From contig NZ_JOAI01000038.1 in assembly GCF_000717715.1 (NCBI RefSeq), positions 18,926-82,925 of the forward strand: DNA of 64,000 nt, given 5' to 3'. Below, one piece after another: positions 54,235 to 64,000 of the stretch (the stretch's first letter is position 1; every line of letters begins with the position of its first letter). This stretch comes from Streptomyces sp. NRRL B-24484 (GTDB taxonomy: Bacteria; Actinomycetota; Actinomycetes; Streptomycetales; Streptomycetaceae). The translations under genes and the position numbers were made by a program. Below the pieces are notes generated by a model. It saw nothing but the letters and a program-made list of their open reading frames with translations. It was not told the DNA's origin and did not search any database.

Positions 54235-55314
54235 CTACGGCAGCCCCGCGGCGGCCGTCGCATCCCGCAGCAGTCCCGCCGTGCGGGGATCGAGGACGGC
54301 GCCGGCGTGGGCGACGAGCGCCCCGGCGAGTTCCGGGTCGGCCGGGTCGACCGTCAGCAGGCCGTCCGGCACGAGCACGGCGAGCAGCGCGGCCAGCACC
54401 TGCGCGTAGGCGGTGGACGCCGTCGTCGGCACTGCCGCGGCGAGTTCGCCGGCGCCGACCACCAGCACCCCGCCGACCGTCCGCTCGGCGCCGGGCACGG
54501 CCGGTTCGACCGACCGGCCGTCGGCGTCGCAGACCAGGTCGACCACCACCGACCCGGGCCGCAGCGAGCGGACGGCCGCCGTGTCGACGGCCGTGGGTGC
54601 CGCATCGGTGCTGCTGATCACCACGTCGAACCGGGACAGCACGGCCGCCCGCCGCCGGACGTCCCAGGAGCCGAGCGGCAGCACGAACCCGCCGTGCGCG
54701 GCGATCGCCGCCTGCGCGGCCCGCCCGGTGTCGTACGCGTGGACGGTGGCGCCGAGCCGGCGCGCGGTGTCGATCGCCCGCAGCCCGGCCGGGCCGGCAC
54801 CGAGCACGAGGACGAGGGCGGGGTCGGTGACGCCGCCCGCCAGCTCCCGGCCGAGCCGGTCCGCGGCGAGCAGGACGGCCTTGTACCCGGCCAGCGAGGC
54901 CTGCCCGGTGTCCGCGTCGAGGCGGCCCGGCGGCAGGCCGGGCCGGGCGGGCGGGTCGGTGCCGATCAGGGTCAGGCCGGCGTCCGCCCAGCGCCGGACC
55001 AGGTGCGGAGCCCGGTGCGGCCGCAGCAGGCAGACCAGCACCCGGCCCCGGCGCAGCCGGGCGACGGTCTCCGCGGCCGGCCGCCGGACGGCGGCCAGGA
55101 CGTCGGCCCGGGCCGCGAGTTCCCCGCCGGCGACGACCTGTGCACCCGCCGACGCGTAGGCGCTGTCGGGGAAGCCGGCCGCAGCCCCGGCACCGGCCTC
55201 GACCAGGACGTCCGCCCCGAGTTCGCGGACGCCGGGCACGGCGCGCGGCACGAGGGCCACCCGCCGCTCGCCCGGAAGGCCCTCGCGGCACACGCCCAGC
55301 ACCACGGTTGCCAT
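54235..55314 (-). CDS. NAD(P) transhydrogenase alpha-subunit/alanine dehydrogenase-like
   Basis: 359 aa; ATG 55314 has GGTGAG 5 nt upstream (GTG 55320 is the other choice). [37 protein letters not shown] and the Rossmann motif [28 protein letters not shown] define the PntAA/AlaDH family. PntAB and PntB subunits are missing from the window, so it cannot by itself form a proton-pumping transhydrogenase; it may be a divergent, soluble relative. It is divergent from the 5-oxoprolinase. Confidence 0.85.
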   Translation of the reverse strand: MATVVLGVCREGLPGERRVALVPRAVPGVRELGADVLVEAGAGAAAGFPDSAYASAGAQVVAGGELAARADVLAAVRRPAAETVARLRRGRVLVCLLRPHRAPHLVRRWADAGLTLIGTDPPARPGLPPGRLDADTGQASLAGYKAVLLAADRLGRELAGGVTDPALVLVLGAGPAGLRAIDTARRLGATVHAYDTGRAAQAAIAAHGGFVLPLGSWDVRRRAAVLSRFDVVISSTDAAPTAVDTAAVRSLRPGSVVVDLVCDADGRSVEPAVPGAERTVGGVLVVGAGELAAAVPTTASTAYAQVLAALLAVLVPDGLLTVDPADPELAGALVAHAGAVLDPRTAGLLRDATAAAGLP

Positions 55315-55459
55315 CGCCACTCACCGACCCGCCCGTGTCCACCTCCAGTATCACCGTCCACACCGTCTCCCCGCCCGCGCGGCCCCCGCAGGCGTTTGCG
55401 GTGCCCGCGCGCCCGGCCGGAGACTGGACGTACGCGGGGAGCCCCGCTGGGAGGCGGCC

Positions 55460-58400
55460 GTGACTGCACCGGGCTGGCAGTTCTGGGTGGACCGCGGCGG
55501 CACCTTCACCGACGTCGTCGCACGGCGCCCCGACGGCCGGATCGCCACCTGCAAGGTGCTCTCGGAGGACCGCGGCCACCGCGACCCCGCGGTCTCCGGC
55601 ATCCGGACCCTGCTCGGACTCGGCCCGGACGACCCTCTCGCGGACGTGCCGATCGACGCCGTCCGGATGGGCACCACGGTCGCCACCAACGCCCTGCTGG
55701 AACGCACCGGCGAGCGCACCGCCCTGGTGATCACCCGGGGCTTCGGCGACGCCCTGCGGATCGGCTACCAGAACCGGCCGCACATCTTCGCCCGCGAGAT
55801 CGTCCTGCCCGAGCAGCTCCACGAGCGGGTGATCGAGGCCGACGAGCGGATCACCGCCGACGGCACCGTGCTGCGCCCGCCCGATCCCGACGCGCTCGAC
55901 GAGGCCCTCGGCGCCGCGTACCGGGACGGCGTCCGCTCGGTCGCGGTGGCCTGCCTGCACAGCCATCTGCACCCCGGCCACGAACGGCTGATCGGCGAGG
56001 CCGCGCGCCGCGCGGGCTTCGCCCAGGTGTCGCTGTCCAGCGAGGTGAGCCCGCTGATGAAGCTCGTCCCGCGCGGCGACACCACCGTGGTGGACGCCTA
56101 CCTCTCGCCGGTGCTGCGCCGCTACGTCGACCGGGTCGCGGAGGCGCTGCACGGGGTGCGGCTGATGTTCATGCAGTCCAACGGCGGGCTGGCCGAGGCC
56201 CGGCACTTCCGCGGCAAGGACGCCGTCCTCTCCGGGCCGGCCGGCGGCATCGTCGGGATGGCCCGGATGTCCGAACTCGTCGGCCACGACCGGGTGATCG
56301 GCTTCGACATGGGCGGCACCTCGACCGACGTCTCGCACTACGCGGGCGCGTACGAGCGGGTGTTCACCACCCAGGTGGCCGGGGTGCGGCTGCGGGCGCC
56401 GATGCTGGCGATCCACACCGTGGCGGCCGGGGGCGGTTCGGTGCTGCACTTCGACGGCAGCCGCTACCGGGTCGGCCCCGACTCGGCCGGTGCCGTGCCC
56501 GGCCCGGCCTGCTACCGCGGCGGCGGCCCGCTCACCGTCACCGACGCCAACCTGATGCTGGGCCGCATCCAACCCGACCGGTTCCCGCAGGTGTTCGGGC
56601 CCGGCGGCGACGAGCCGCTCGACCTCGCCGCCGTCCGGCAGCGGTTCACCGCGCTCGCGGCGGAGATCCGGGACCGCACCGGGGACGACCGCGGGCCGGA
56701 GGAGGTCGCCGAGGGCTTCCTGCGGATCGCCGTCGCCAACATCGCCAACGCGGTCAAACGGGTCTCCGTCCAGCAGGGGCACGACGTCACCCGGTACGCC
56801 CTGACCGTCTTCGGCGGCGCGGGCGGTCAGCACGCCTGCGCGGTGGCCGACGCACTCGGCATCCGCACCGTGCTCGTCCCGCCGCTGGCCGGGATGCTGT
56901 CCGCGCTCGGCATCGGACTGGCCGACACCGCCGTCCTGCGCGAGCAGTCGGTCGAGACACGGCTGGAGGCCGCCGCGATGCCCCGGATCGAGGCGCTCGC
57001 CGAGGAGTTGACCGCCGCCGCCCGGGCCGAGCTCGCCGCCGAGGGCATCCCCGAGGAGCGCATCCGCACCGTGTGCCGCGCCCACCTGCGGTACGACGGC
57101 ACCGACACCGCCGTTCCGGTGGACCTCGCCGACGCCCCGGCGATGACCGCCGCCTTCGAGGCCGAACACCGCGCGGTGTACTCCTTCCTGATGGACCGTC
57201 CGGTCGTGGTCGAGTCGCTGGCCGTCGAGGCCACCGGGCTCACCGACCAGCCCGACCTCGCCCCGCTCGGCGCGTCCCCGGACGGCCCCGCCACCGACGG
57301 CGGGGCCGGGGCCGACCACGTCACGCTCTGGTCGGCGGGCCGCCGGCAACGGGCCGCGCTGCTGCGCCGCGAGGACCTGCGCCCCGGGCGGAGCGTCGCC
57401 GGGCCCGCCGTCGTCACCGAGTCCGGCTCCACCACGGTGGTCGACGAGGGCTGGCGGGCGACCCGCGTCCCGCTCGGCCACCTGCTGCTGGAGCGCACCA
57501 CCGCGCCCGCCGCGGCCGACGCCACCGCCGCAGCCGACCCGGTCCTGCTGGAGGTCTTCAACAACCTCTTCATGGCGATCGCCCAACAGATGGGCGCCCG
57601 GCTGGAGTCCACCGCCCAGTCGGTCAACATCAAGGAACGGCTGGACTTCTCCTGCGCCCTCTTCGACCCGGAGGGCAACCTGGTCGCCAACGCCCCGCAC
57701 ATCCCCGTGCACCTCGGATCGATGGGCACCACCGTCAAGGAGGTGCTGCGCCGCCGCGCCGGCGCGATCCGGCCGGGCGACGCCTACGCGGTCAACGACC
57801 CGTACCACGGCGGCACCCACCTGCCCGACATCACCGTGGTGACCCCGGTCTTCGACGACGCGGGGGAACGGCTCCTGTTCTTCGTCGCCTCCCGCGGCCA
57901 CCACGCCGAGATCGGCGGCCTGACGCCCGGGTCGATGCCGGCCGCCAGCCGCCGGATCGAGGAGGAGGGCGTGCTCTTCGACGACTGGCTGCTGGTCGAG
58001 GACGGCCGGCTCCGCGAGGCCGAGACCCGCCGGCTGCTCGGCTCCGCCCGCCACCCGTCCCGCAACCCGGACGCCAACCTCGCCGACCTGCGGGCGCAGA
58101 TCGCCGCCAACCGCAAGGGCGTCGACGAGGTCGGTGCGATGATCGAGCACTTCGGCCTCGACGTGGTGCAGGCCTACATGCGGCACGTCCAGGACAACGC
58201 GGCCGAGGCCGTCCGCCGGGTGGTCGACCGGCTGGAGGAGGGCAGCTGCCGCTACGAGACCGACTCGGGCGCGGTGATCGCCGTCCGGGTCGCGGCGGAC
58301 CGGGAGCACCGCACCGCCACGGTCGACTTCACCGGCAGCTCGCCGCAGCTGGCCGGAAACCTCAACGCCCCCTCGGCGGTGGTCACCGCGGCGGTGCTGT

Positions 58401-59065
58401 ACGTCTTCCGCACCCTGGTCGCCGACGACATCCCGCTGAACGACGGCTGTCTGCGGCCGCTGCGGATCGTGGTGCCGCCCGGTTCGATGCTGGCGCCCGA
58501 GCCGCCGGCGGCCGTGGTCGCCGGCAACGTGGAGACCTCGCAGGCCCTGGTCGGAGCGCTGTACGCGGCGCTCGGCGTGCAGGCCGAGGGCTCCGGCACG
58601 ATGAACAACGTCAGCTTCGGCAACCGCCGCCACCAGTACTACGAGACCCTGGGCTCCGGCTCCGGCGCGGGGGAGGGCTTCGACGGCGCCCCGGTCGTGC
58701 AGACCCACATGACCAACTCCCGGCTCACCGACCCGGAGGTGCTGGAGTGGCGGCTGCCGGTGCTGCTGGAGGAGTACGCCGTCCGCCGGGGCAGCGGCGG
58801 CGCGGGGCGCTGGCGCGGCGGCGACGGTGCGGTGCGCCGGCTGCGCTTCCGGGAACCGATGACCGTCAGCCTGCTCACCGGCCACCGCCGGGTCCCGCCG
58901 TACGGCCTGGCGGGCGGCGCACCCGGAGCGCTCGGCGCCAACCGGATCGAGCGTGCCGACGGTACGGTCGAGCACCTCGCCGGCTGCGACTCGGCGGAGG
59001 TCGCGCCCGGCGACGTCCTGGTCGTCGAGACCCCGGGCGGCGGGGGCTACGGCCCGCCCCCGTAA
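55460..59065 (+). CDS. 5-oxoprolinase / hydantoinase, fused HyuA-HyuB
   Basis: 1201 aa from GTG 55460 (GGGAGG upstream), the full length of ATP-dependent 5-oxoprolinase. The N-terminal half ([75 protein letters not shown]) is the HyuA/ATPase part; the C-terminal half ([63 protein letters not shown]) is HyuB. It hydrolyses 5-oxoproline to glutamate with ATP; related enzymes act on hydantoins. Confidence 0.94.
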   Translation: MTAPGWQFWVDRGGTFTDVVARRPDGRIATCKVLSEDRGHRDPAVSGIRTLLGLGPDDPLADVPIDAVRMGTTVATNALLERTGERTALVITRGFGDALRIGYQNRPHIFAREIVLPEQLHERVIEADERITADGTVLRPPDPDALDEALGAAYRDGVRSVAVACLHSHLHPGHERLIGEAARRAGFAQVSLSSEVSPLMKLVPRGDTTVVDAYLSPVLRRYVDRVAEALHGVRLMFMQSNGGLAEARHFRGKDAVLSGPAGGIVGMARMSELVGHDRVIGFDMGGTSTDVSHYAGAYERVFTTQVAGVRLRAPMLAIHTVAAGGGSVLHFDGSRYRVGPDSAGAVPGPACYRGGGPLTVTDANLMLGRIQPDRFPQVFGPGGDEPLDLAAVRQRFTALAAEIRDRTGDDRGPEEVAEGFLRIAVANIANAVKRVSVQQGHDVTRYALTVFGGAGGQHACAVADALGIRTVLVPPLAGMLSALGIGLADTAVLREQSVETRLEAAAMPRIEALAEELTAAARAELAAEGIPEERIRTVCRAHLRYDGTDTAVPVDLADAPAMTAAFEAEHRAVYSFLMDRPVVVESLAVEATGLTDQPDLAPLGASPDGPATDGGAGADHVTLWSAGRRQRAALLRREDLRPGRSVAGPAVVTESGSTTVVDEGWRATRVPLGHLLLERTTAPAAADATAAADPVLLEVFNNLFMAIAQQMGARLESTAQSVNIKERLDFSCALFDPEGNLVANAPHIPVHLGSMGTTVKEVLRRRAGAIRPGDAYAVNDPYHGGTHLPDITVVTPVFDDAGERLLFFVASRGHHAEIGGLTPGSMPAASRRIEEEGVLFDDWLLVEDGRLREAETRRLLGSARHPSRNPDANLADLRAQIAANRKGVDEVGAMIEHFGLDVVQAYMRHVQDNAAEAVRRVVDRLEEGSCRYETDSGAVIAVRVAADREHRTATVDFTGSSPQLAGNLNAPSAVVTAAVLYVFRTLVADDIPLNDGCLRPLRIVVPPGSMLAPEPPAAVVAGNVETSQALVGALYAALGVQAEGSGTMNNVSFGNRRHQYYETLGSGSGAGEGFDGAPVVQTHMTNSRLTDPEVLEWRLPVLLEEYAVRRGSGGAGRWRGGDGAVRRLRFREPMTVSLLTGHRRVPPYGLAGGAPGALGANRIERADGTVEHLAGCDSAEVAPGDVLVVETPGGGGYGPPP

Positions 59066-59172
59066 CGGCACGGACCCGGGGGCAACCCGGCAGGGGCGCG
59101 GGCTCGGGGCCGGCCAGGCAGGGGCGCCGGGAGCGTGACTTCCGGGCTTCCCGATGACCCCGGCCGTGCGCC

Positions 59173-60150
59173 TCACGCCCCCGCGGGGGCCAGCAGGTGG
59201 CGCAGCGACCGGTTGTGGCGGCGCAGCCAGGCGCGGTAGGCGGGGTTGACGCTGGCCAGGTCGAGGTAGGCCCGGCGGAGGTCGGCGTAGAGGTCGTCCA
59301 GCACCTGGCCGCCGACCGCGCCGGGTCGCCAGGTGAGCAGCAGCCGGACGGCGAGCGGGTCCCCGTGCACCGGCCGCAGCACGGTGCCGGGGCCGGGCGG
59401 CGAGGTGGGCTGGCACGGGCGGACGGCCTCGCCGGAGGCGACGAGTTCCGCGGCGGTGGCGTTGTCCCGGACCTGGACGACCCGCGGGTCGAGGCCGGCC
59501 TCGGCGAAGACCCGGCGCAGCGCGGCGTACTCGTGGTCGGCCGTCGGGTCGACCATCCAGGTGTCCCCGGCCAGGTCGGCGAGCCTGACGACCGGCCGGC
59601 CCGCGGCCGGGTGGCCCTCGGCGAGCGCGACGAACTGCGGCTCGCGGGCCATCAGGACGCGCTGTTCGGTGCCGGCCGGCACCCGCAGCGGGAAGCCCTC
59701 GCTCTCGTGCACGAAGGCGATGTCGAGCTGTTCGGCGGCGACCAGCTGCAGCAGGGCGATCGCCGAGATGTCGATGTGGATGGTGGTGTCGGTGTCCGGG
59801 AGCCGGTCGTGGACGCGGCGCAGCCAGGCGGCGACCGCGCGGCTGCCGACGCTGCCGATCCGCAGCCTCCGGCGGCCCGGCCCGGCGGCCTCCTCGCGGG
59901 CGGCGGCGACCAGGGCGTCCATCTCACTGATCACGGGTCTGGCTCTGGAGAGCACCGAGTGGCCGAGCGCGGTCGGGCGGCTGCCGGTCTGCTCGCGGGT
60001 GAACAGCCGGCCGCCGATGGTCCGTTCGATGCGGTGCAGCTGGGTGGTGAGCGACGGCTGGGTCATGCCGAGGCGACGGGCGGCCTTCCGGACGCTGCCG
60101 GTGTCCGCGATCGCGCACAGCACCCGCAGGTGTCGGACGTCGAGCTCCAC
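59173..60150 (-). CDS. snpR: LysR-family regulator (SnpR-like)
   Basis: 325 aa from GTG 60150. The helix-turn-helix (LDVRHLRVLCAIADTGSVRKAARRLGMTQPSLTTQLHRIERTIGG) is followed by a LysR effector domain. It is divergent from a snapalysin gene. In Streptomyces lividans and coelicolor the LysR protein next to snpA activates it, so the same control is expected here. Confidence 0.92.
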   Translation of the reverse strand: MELDVRHLRVLCAIADTGSVRKAARRLGMTQPSLTTQLHRIERTIGGRLFTREQTGSRPTALGHSVLSRARPVISEMDALVAAAREEAAGPGRRRLRIGSVGSRAVAAWLRRVHDRLPDTDTTIHIDISAIALLQLVAAEQLDIAFVHESEGFPLRVPAGTEQRVLMAREPQFVALAEGHPAAGRPVVRLADLAGDTWMVDPTADHEYAALRRVFAEAGLDPRVVQVRDNATAAELVASGEAVRPCQPTSPPGPGTVLRPVHGDPLAVRLLLTWRPGAVGGQVLDDLYADLRRAYLDLASVNPAYRAWLRRHNRSLRHLLAPAGA

Positions 60151-60187
60151 GACGGGAGCATAACCAGCCGCACGCCCTCCGCCAAGT

Positions 60188-60203
60188 GCATGTCAAGAAA
60201 TGC
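60188..60203. promoter_or_regulatory. Candidate LysR box in snpR-snpA intergenic region
   Basis: GCAT-N8-ATGC dyad at 60188-60203, in an AT-rich patch just 40 bp upstream of the snpR start and about 170 bp from snpA. Dyads of this form are usual LysR binding sites. Confidence 0.45.
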
Positions 60204-60368
60204 TCACGTGACGTCAAAGCGCCGCCGGGCCAGGGGTATTGACCGGGGCTATCGCCGATTGCCATCTCCGCGGCCCGCCCGCGCTGCCCCAAGCTCGGTG
60301 CATCAACCGTCACCGTGTCCCGACGGGCCTCCCCACGGCCCCCGGGACCCGCGAATGGAGTCCCCCAC

Positions 60369-61019
60369 ATGAACCGCTCCATGACCGTGCTCGCCGCTGC
60401 CCTCGGACTGGCCCTGGCCTCCGGCGCCGCCGCGGCACCCGCCTCCGCGGCCCCCGTCAAGGCCCCCGTCCAGCAGGGCGTCCAGGGCTACACCTCGTCC
60501 GCGGGCTACGCCGGCTCGGCCGCCGAGGAGGCCGGCAACAAGGCGTTCTACCAGGCCGTGATGAAGTCCGCACTGGCCAAGAAGGCCGCCAACCCCTACC
60601 TGAAGGCCGTCGTCGTCACCTACGACGCCAGCCGGGCGCCGTCCTTCGCGAGCATCATCTCCCAGAGCGCCCAGATCTGGAACGGCTCGGTGAGCAACGT
60701 CCAGCTGCGCTCCGGCAGCAACGCCGACTTCCGCTACTACGAGGGCAACGACTCCCGCGGCTCGTACGCCAGCACCGACGGCCACGGCGGCGGCTACATC
60801 TTCCTCGACTACGCGCAGAACCGGCAGTACAGCTCGCTGCGGGTCACCGCGCACGAGACCGGCCACGTGCTCGGCCTGCCCGACCACTACTCCGGCCCGT
60901 GCAGCGAGCTGATGTCGGGCGGCGGCCCCGGCACCTCCTGCACCAACCCCTACCCGAACTCCGCCGAGAAGCGCCGGGTCAACTCCCTCTGGGCGAACGG
61001 CTTCGCCGCGGTCGGCTGA
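60369..61019 (+). CDS. snpA: Snapalysin-type extracellular zinc protease (M7)
   Basis: 216 aa; ATG 60369 opens a signal peptide ([27 protein letters not shown]). The M7 motif [11 protein letters not shown] at 162-172 supplies two His and one Asp zinc ligands. [34 protein letters not shown] is typical of the small neutral protease of streptomycetes. It degrades milk and other proteins outside the cell and is expected to depend on the divergent LysR activator. Confidence 0.95.
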   Translation: MNRSMTVLAAALGLALASGAAAAPASAAPVKAPVQQGVQGYTSSAGYAGSAAEEAGNKAFYQAVMKSALAKKAANPYLKAVVVTYDASRAPSFASIISQSAQIWNGSVSNVQLRSGSNADFRYYEGNDSRGSYASTDGHGGGYIFLDYAQNRQYSSLRVTAHETGHVLGLPDHYSGPCSELMSGGGPGTSCTNPYPNSAEKRRVNSLWANGFAAVG

Positions 61020-61034
61020 CACCGGTACCGAACG

Positions 61035-61077
61035 CCGGCGGCCCGGCCCCCCGGAGGAAGGGGGGCCGGGCCGCCGG
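61035..61077. terminator. Long bidirectional terminator after snpA
   Basis: CCGGCGGCCCGGCCCCCC (61035-61052) pairs perfectly with 61060-61077 round a 7-nt loop, between the convergent snpA and 43-aa genes. Confidence 0.9.
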
Positions 61078-61083
61078 ATGCGC

Positions 61084-61215
61084 TCAGTGCCGCCCGCCCA
61101 GGGCGAACAGCAGGATCACGAATCCCGCGAACAGGTGCGTGCCCGCGATGTAGATCGTGGCGCGGATCAGCATCGCCCTGCGCCTGGTCCTCTCGTCGCG
61201 GACGGCCTCGCTCAC
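61084..61215 (-). CDS. Small single-span membrane protein (DUF6126-like), 43 aa
   Basis: GTG 61215 has GGGAG 5 nt upstream. A basic N-terminus (SEAVRDERTRRRAMLIRA) precedes one membrane helix with the GTHLFAGFVILLFALGG motif that I associate with DUF6126 proteins of streptomycetes. No function is known. Confidence 0.7.
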   Translation of the reverse strand: MSEAVRDERTRRRAMLIRATIYIAGTHLFAGFVILLFALGGRH

Positions 61216-61294
61216 GGCAGCTCCCGGTGTCGGCCCCCGGCCTCTCCGGGGCCCGTCCATTGTGCACGGTCGCGCGGCCGTCCCGCGGCGCCGG

Positions 61295-62908
61295 TCAGGG
61301 CGCCGAGCCGAAGTCCTGCGTCCACCACGGGCCGCCCTCGCCCAGGTGCACACCGACGCCCAGGTCGGTGAAGCCGCAGTTCAGGATGTTGGCCTTGTGC
61401 CCGGGGCTGTCCATCCAGCTCTTCATCACGTCCGCCGCGTCGCGCTGGCCGCGGGCGATGTTCTCGCCCCAGCTGCTCCACTTGTAGCCCGCCGCGTCGA
61501 TCCGCGGCTGCGGGCCCTTGCCGTCCGGGTTGGTGTGGTCGAAGAAGTTCCGCGCCGCCATGTCGTCCGAGTGCCGCTGCGCCGCGAGCTCCAGCTTGTC
61601 GTCGGACTTCACCGGGGTGCAGCCGACCTTGCTGCGCTCCTCGTTGACCAGCTGGACGACCTGCTGCTTGATGCTGAGCGTGCTCGGGTCGGGGCTCGGG
61701 CTCTTGGTGCGGCTCGCCGTCGGGGTCGGCCGGGGGCTGGGGGTGCGGCTCGGCGTCGGGCTGGGCGAGGGCGTCGGGGTCGGCGACGCGCTCGGGCTCG
61801 GCGACGCGCTCGGCGAGGACGCGGAGGGGGACGGCTGCCGGCTGAAGACCTCCGCCTGCACCTGGGCCGGCGCGGCCGGCGGCTCCGCGGTCACCCGGGG
61901 CGCGGCACCGGGCAGTGCCACCGCGACGATCGCGGCGGTGGCGGCGGTCACCGCGACCGTGCCGCCGACCGCGAGCGGCATCCGCGGCCGGGCGCTGCCG
62001 GCCCCGCGGTGCGCGCCGCGGCCGCCGCCGCCCCGCCGGTGCGAACGCGGCAGCGACCGGCCGTGCGAGACCGGGTCGGGGGACGGCGCCGGCGCGGGGG
62101 CGGCCGGCGTGGGGGAGAGGTAGGCGCCCAGCGCCCCGAGGTCGCCCGCGGAGACCGGCACCATGGCCAGACCGGCGAGCAGCCCCTCGGCGGGGAAGAG
62201 CCCGCTCCAGTGGCGGGAGCAGACCGCGCACTCGCGGGCGTGCCGGGCGATCCGCTTGCGCCACAGCGCGCTCGGCACGCCGTCCCAGCGGGCGGTCAGC
62301 TCGGAGAGCGGGCCGCACCGGTCGGCCACCGCCAGCGCCCGGACGACCACCCGGGCGGTCTCCAGCTGGCCCTTCATCCGCTGCACCCGCACCGCGGCGT
62401 GCTGCGGCGGCAGCTCCAGGGCGCCGGCCAGCTCGGCGCGGGTCAGCTCGCCGGCCGCCTCCAGCCACCAGAGGGCGAGCAGCTCGCGGTCGGCCTCGTC
62501 CAGCCAGCGGGTCGCCTCGGCGACCTCGCGGCGCTGCCCGGAGAGACCGAGCCGGACGATGGTGAGGTCCACGAAGTCCGCGCCCGGGTCGGCGACGTCG
62601 TAGGCGTCGCCGAGGCCGTCGTTCCCGTAGGAGGTCTGCAGGCGCTCGTGGTGCCTGCGGCGGATCTGGTTCATGGCGATCGCCACCAGCCAGGAGCGGA
62701 ACCCGGCCGGGTCACGCAGGCCGTGCAGGCCGTCCATGGCCCGCAGCAGCGTCTCCTGGACGACGTCGTCGGTGTCGGAGTGCCCGCCGAGCGCCCGGCC
62801 GACGATGTTGTAGAGCAGAGGCAGGTGCCCGCTGATCAGTTCGTCCGTGGCGTACTGGTCGCCGGCCCGGGCCTGCACGACCAGCAGTGCTGCGCGGTCA
62901 CTGTCCAT
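61295..62908 (-). CDS. ECF sigma-zinc finger-transmembrane-CAP domain fusion protein
   Basis: 537 aa; ATG 62908 with AAGGTGG upstream. Residues 15-85 are sigma region 2 (SDTDDVVQETLLRAMDGL) and about 130-185 region 4. H223-x3-C227-x2-C230 is an anti-sigma-type zinc finger. Residues 311-333 form one membrane span. A Ser/Pro/Thr linker (357-409) leads to a CAP/SCP domain (410-537: QLVNEERSKVGC, HSDDMAARNFFDHTNPDG, WGENIARG, SPGHKANILN). The layout places sigma inside and CAP outside the membrane, a one-piece signalling protein that probably needs proteolysis to release the sigma part. Confidence 0.9.
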   Translation of the reverse strand: MDSDRAALLVVQARAGDQYATDELISGHLPLLYNIVGRALGGHSDTDDVVQETLLRAMDGLHGLRDPAGFRSWLVAIAMNQIRRRHHERLQTSYGNDGLGDAYDVADPGADFVDLTIVRLGLSGQRREVAEATRWLDEADRELLALWWLEAAGELTRAELAGALELPPQHAAVRVQRMKGQLETARVVVRALAVADRCGPLSELTARWDGVPSALWRKRIARHARECAVCSRHWSGLFPAEGLLAGLAMVPVSAGDLGALGAYLSPTPAAPAPAPSPDPVSHGRSLPRSHRRGGGGRGAHRGAGSARPRMPLAVGGTVAVTAATAAIVAVALPGAAPRVTAEPPAAPAQVQAEVFSRQPSPSASSPSASPSPSASPTPTPSPSPTPSRTPSPRPTPTASRTKSPSPDPSTLSIKQQVVQLVNEERSKVGCTPVKSDDKLELAAQRHSDDMAARNFFDHTNPDGKGPQPRIDAAGYKWSSWGENIARGQRDAADVMKSWMDSPGHKANILNCGFTDLGVGVHLGEGGPWWTQDFGSAP

Positions 62909-63165
62909 GGCGTGGTCCACCTTCTCGGTCGGGCCGTGGTGCGGCCCCGTGCTGTGCTGCTGTCGTACTGGGAGATCGTCCAACGCGCTCCGGATAACGG
63001 AAAATCGCACCGCATTTCCGTTCGGCCCTCCGGACGCGTGTGCGCAAGGACGGTAGCCCACCGCCCGCACGGCCCGGCACCCCGCGGTTTGGCCGCCGCC
63101 GGGGCGGGACGGCCCGCGGGAAAAGTCGCTCGCGCGGAGCAGGGGGCGTCCGCCACCCTGGCGCG

Positions 63166-63795
63166 ATGGTGGATTCCCTGGTGAGTACGGCTGCGGCGGG
63201 TGCCGCGGCGGGTCTGGGCGTGGCGATGCCCCTCGGCGCAGTCGGTGTGCTGCTGCTGCAGGAGGGCGGCCGGGGCCTGCGCCAGGGAGCCGCCGCCGCG
63301 ACCGCGGTGGCGCTGGTGGACTTCGTGTACGCCGCGGTCGCGGTGCTCGTCGGCCCGCGACTGGTCGGGCTGATCGGCGGCGGCGAGGCCTGGGTGCGGG
63401 CGGTGGCCGCCGCGGTGCTCGCGGCGATCGCCCTCCGCGGACTGCTCTCGCTGCGCGGCGGCGGCGTCCCCGGGGCGCCGGCCGCGGCCGCGGAGCCCGG
63501 CCCCGCCCGCCGTTCCTTCCTCCGCTTCGCCCTGCTCACCCTGGTCAACCCGACCACCGCGCTCTACTTCACGGCCCTGACCGCGGCCCGGGGCGCCGCG
63601 GCCGCCGGGGCGGCGGTGGCCGTGGTGTTCGCGGTCGCCGTGTTCGCCGCCTCGCTGGTCTGGCAGCAGCTGCTGGCCGCGGCCGGCGCCTTCGCCGGCA
63701 CCCGGCTCACGGTGCGGACCAGGCGCGTGACGTACGCGCTCGGCTACGGACTGGTGCTCTGCTTCGCCGTCCGGCTCGCCTGGCCGACCGGCTGA
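63166..63795 (+). CDS. LysE/RhtB-type amino acid exporter
   Basis: 209 aa; ATG 63166. About six spans; AAGLGVAMPLGAVGVLLLQEGGRGLRQG and LTLVNPTTALYFTALTAARG match the LysE superfamily. It probably exports an amino acid or derivative. No LysR partner adjoins it, and it is divergent from the sigma-CAP gene. The 205 bp to the window end hold no gene; CCGGTTCAC occurs there twice. Confidence 0.85.
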   Translation: MVDSLVSTAAAGAAAGLGVAMPLGAVGVLLLQEGGRGLRQGAAAATAVALVDFVYAAVAVLVGPRLVGLIGGGEAWVRAVAAAVLAAIALRGLLSLRGGGVPGAPAAAAEPGPARRSFLRFALLTLVNPTTALYFTALTAARGAAAAGAAVAVVFAVAVFAASLVWQQLLAAAGAFAGTRLTVRTRRVTYALGYGLVLCFAVRLAWPTG

Positions 63796-64000
63796 CCGAG
63801 GCCCGCCGAGGGGTCGGTGTGGTCGCCGCCACACGCGCGGCCCTCCGTCGGGTCCGCGTGGTCGGCGCTCTGTGGCCCACCGGTTCACAGGGCGTCGACC
63901 GTGTGGTCCGGTTCACGGACGGTTTGCGGTGGTGCGGGTCACATCGGGGGGTGGGTGGTGGGGGTCGGGCCCGTGAAATGGGGGTCGGCTTTCGGTGGAT

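Noticed and set aside
51494..59416. A 2640-codon open frame on the minus strand
   Set aside because: It runs antisense to well-supported genes (nitroreductase, 5-oxoprolinase). Extreme GC content removes stop codons in the shadow frame; the translation has no recognisable domain apart from none of its own.

Overview
The window is very GC-rich, has strong third-position GC bias, and many GTG starts and overlapping start/stop codons. Its genes (snapalysin with a divergent LysR regulator, ECF sigma factors, Tat-exported lipoproteins, an NRPS cluster) point to a Streptomycetaceae chromosome (Streptomyces or Kitasatospora). I see no tRNA, rRNA, CRISPR array, prophage or intact insertion sequence.

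Left, 1-15642: a specialised-metabolite cluster built round an amino-group carrier protein. A 59-aa LysW-like carrier (6136-6315) ends in the EDWGE motif. It sits with LysX, LysY/ArgC, LysZ/ArgB and LysK homologues, a two-subunit transketolase and a DegT-type aminotransferase. This is the enzyme set known to make 2,6-diamino-5,7-dihydroxyheptanoic acid (DADH) for vazabitide, azinomycin and ficellomycin. A sulfotransferase cut by the window edge and two coupled unknown genes next to it fit a sulfate-elimination route to an azabicyclic aziridine. A C-A-T NRPS module and a two-domain acyl-CoA-dehydrogenase-like protein follow. The cluster continues beyond base 1.

Middle, 15680-45724: mostly housekeeping and accessory genes. 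They include a YdhR-like protein, a serine-hydrolase homologue that has lost its catalytic lysine, a secreted GH5 glycosidase, an M15-like lipoprotein and a chloramphenicol-phosphotransferase-like kinase. A seven-gene run (25517-33941) combines an S13 DD-peptidase, an oligopeptide importer without ATPases, an LD-carboxypeptidase, an M55 D-aminopeptidase and an M20 peptidase; it reads as a cell-wall-peptide scavenging operon. Then come a MarR/MFS pair, an AraC/MFS pair, a ROK repressor, a DUF4360 secreted protein and a FecBCD-type importer.

Right, 45759-63795: a compact minus-strand isonitrile locus (MFS exporter, cytochrome P450, PvcA/DIT1-type isocyanide synthase) lies beside an ECF sigma factor, a small zinc-finger protein and a His-rich membrane protein. 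Next are a small S24-like gene broken by two short tandem duplications, an Acg-type nitroreductase, a PhoU-like protein, a lone transhydrogenase-alpha-like protein and a fused 5-oxoprolinase. The last genes are snpR/snpA, a 43-aa membrane protein, a sigma-zinc finger-membrane-CAP fusion protein and a LysE-type exporter.
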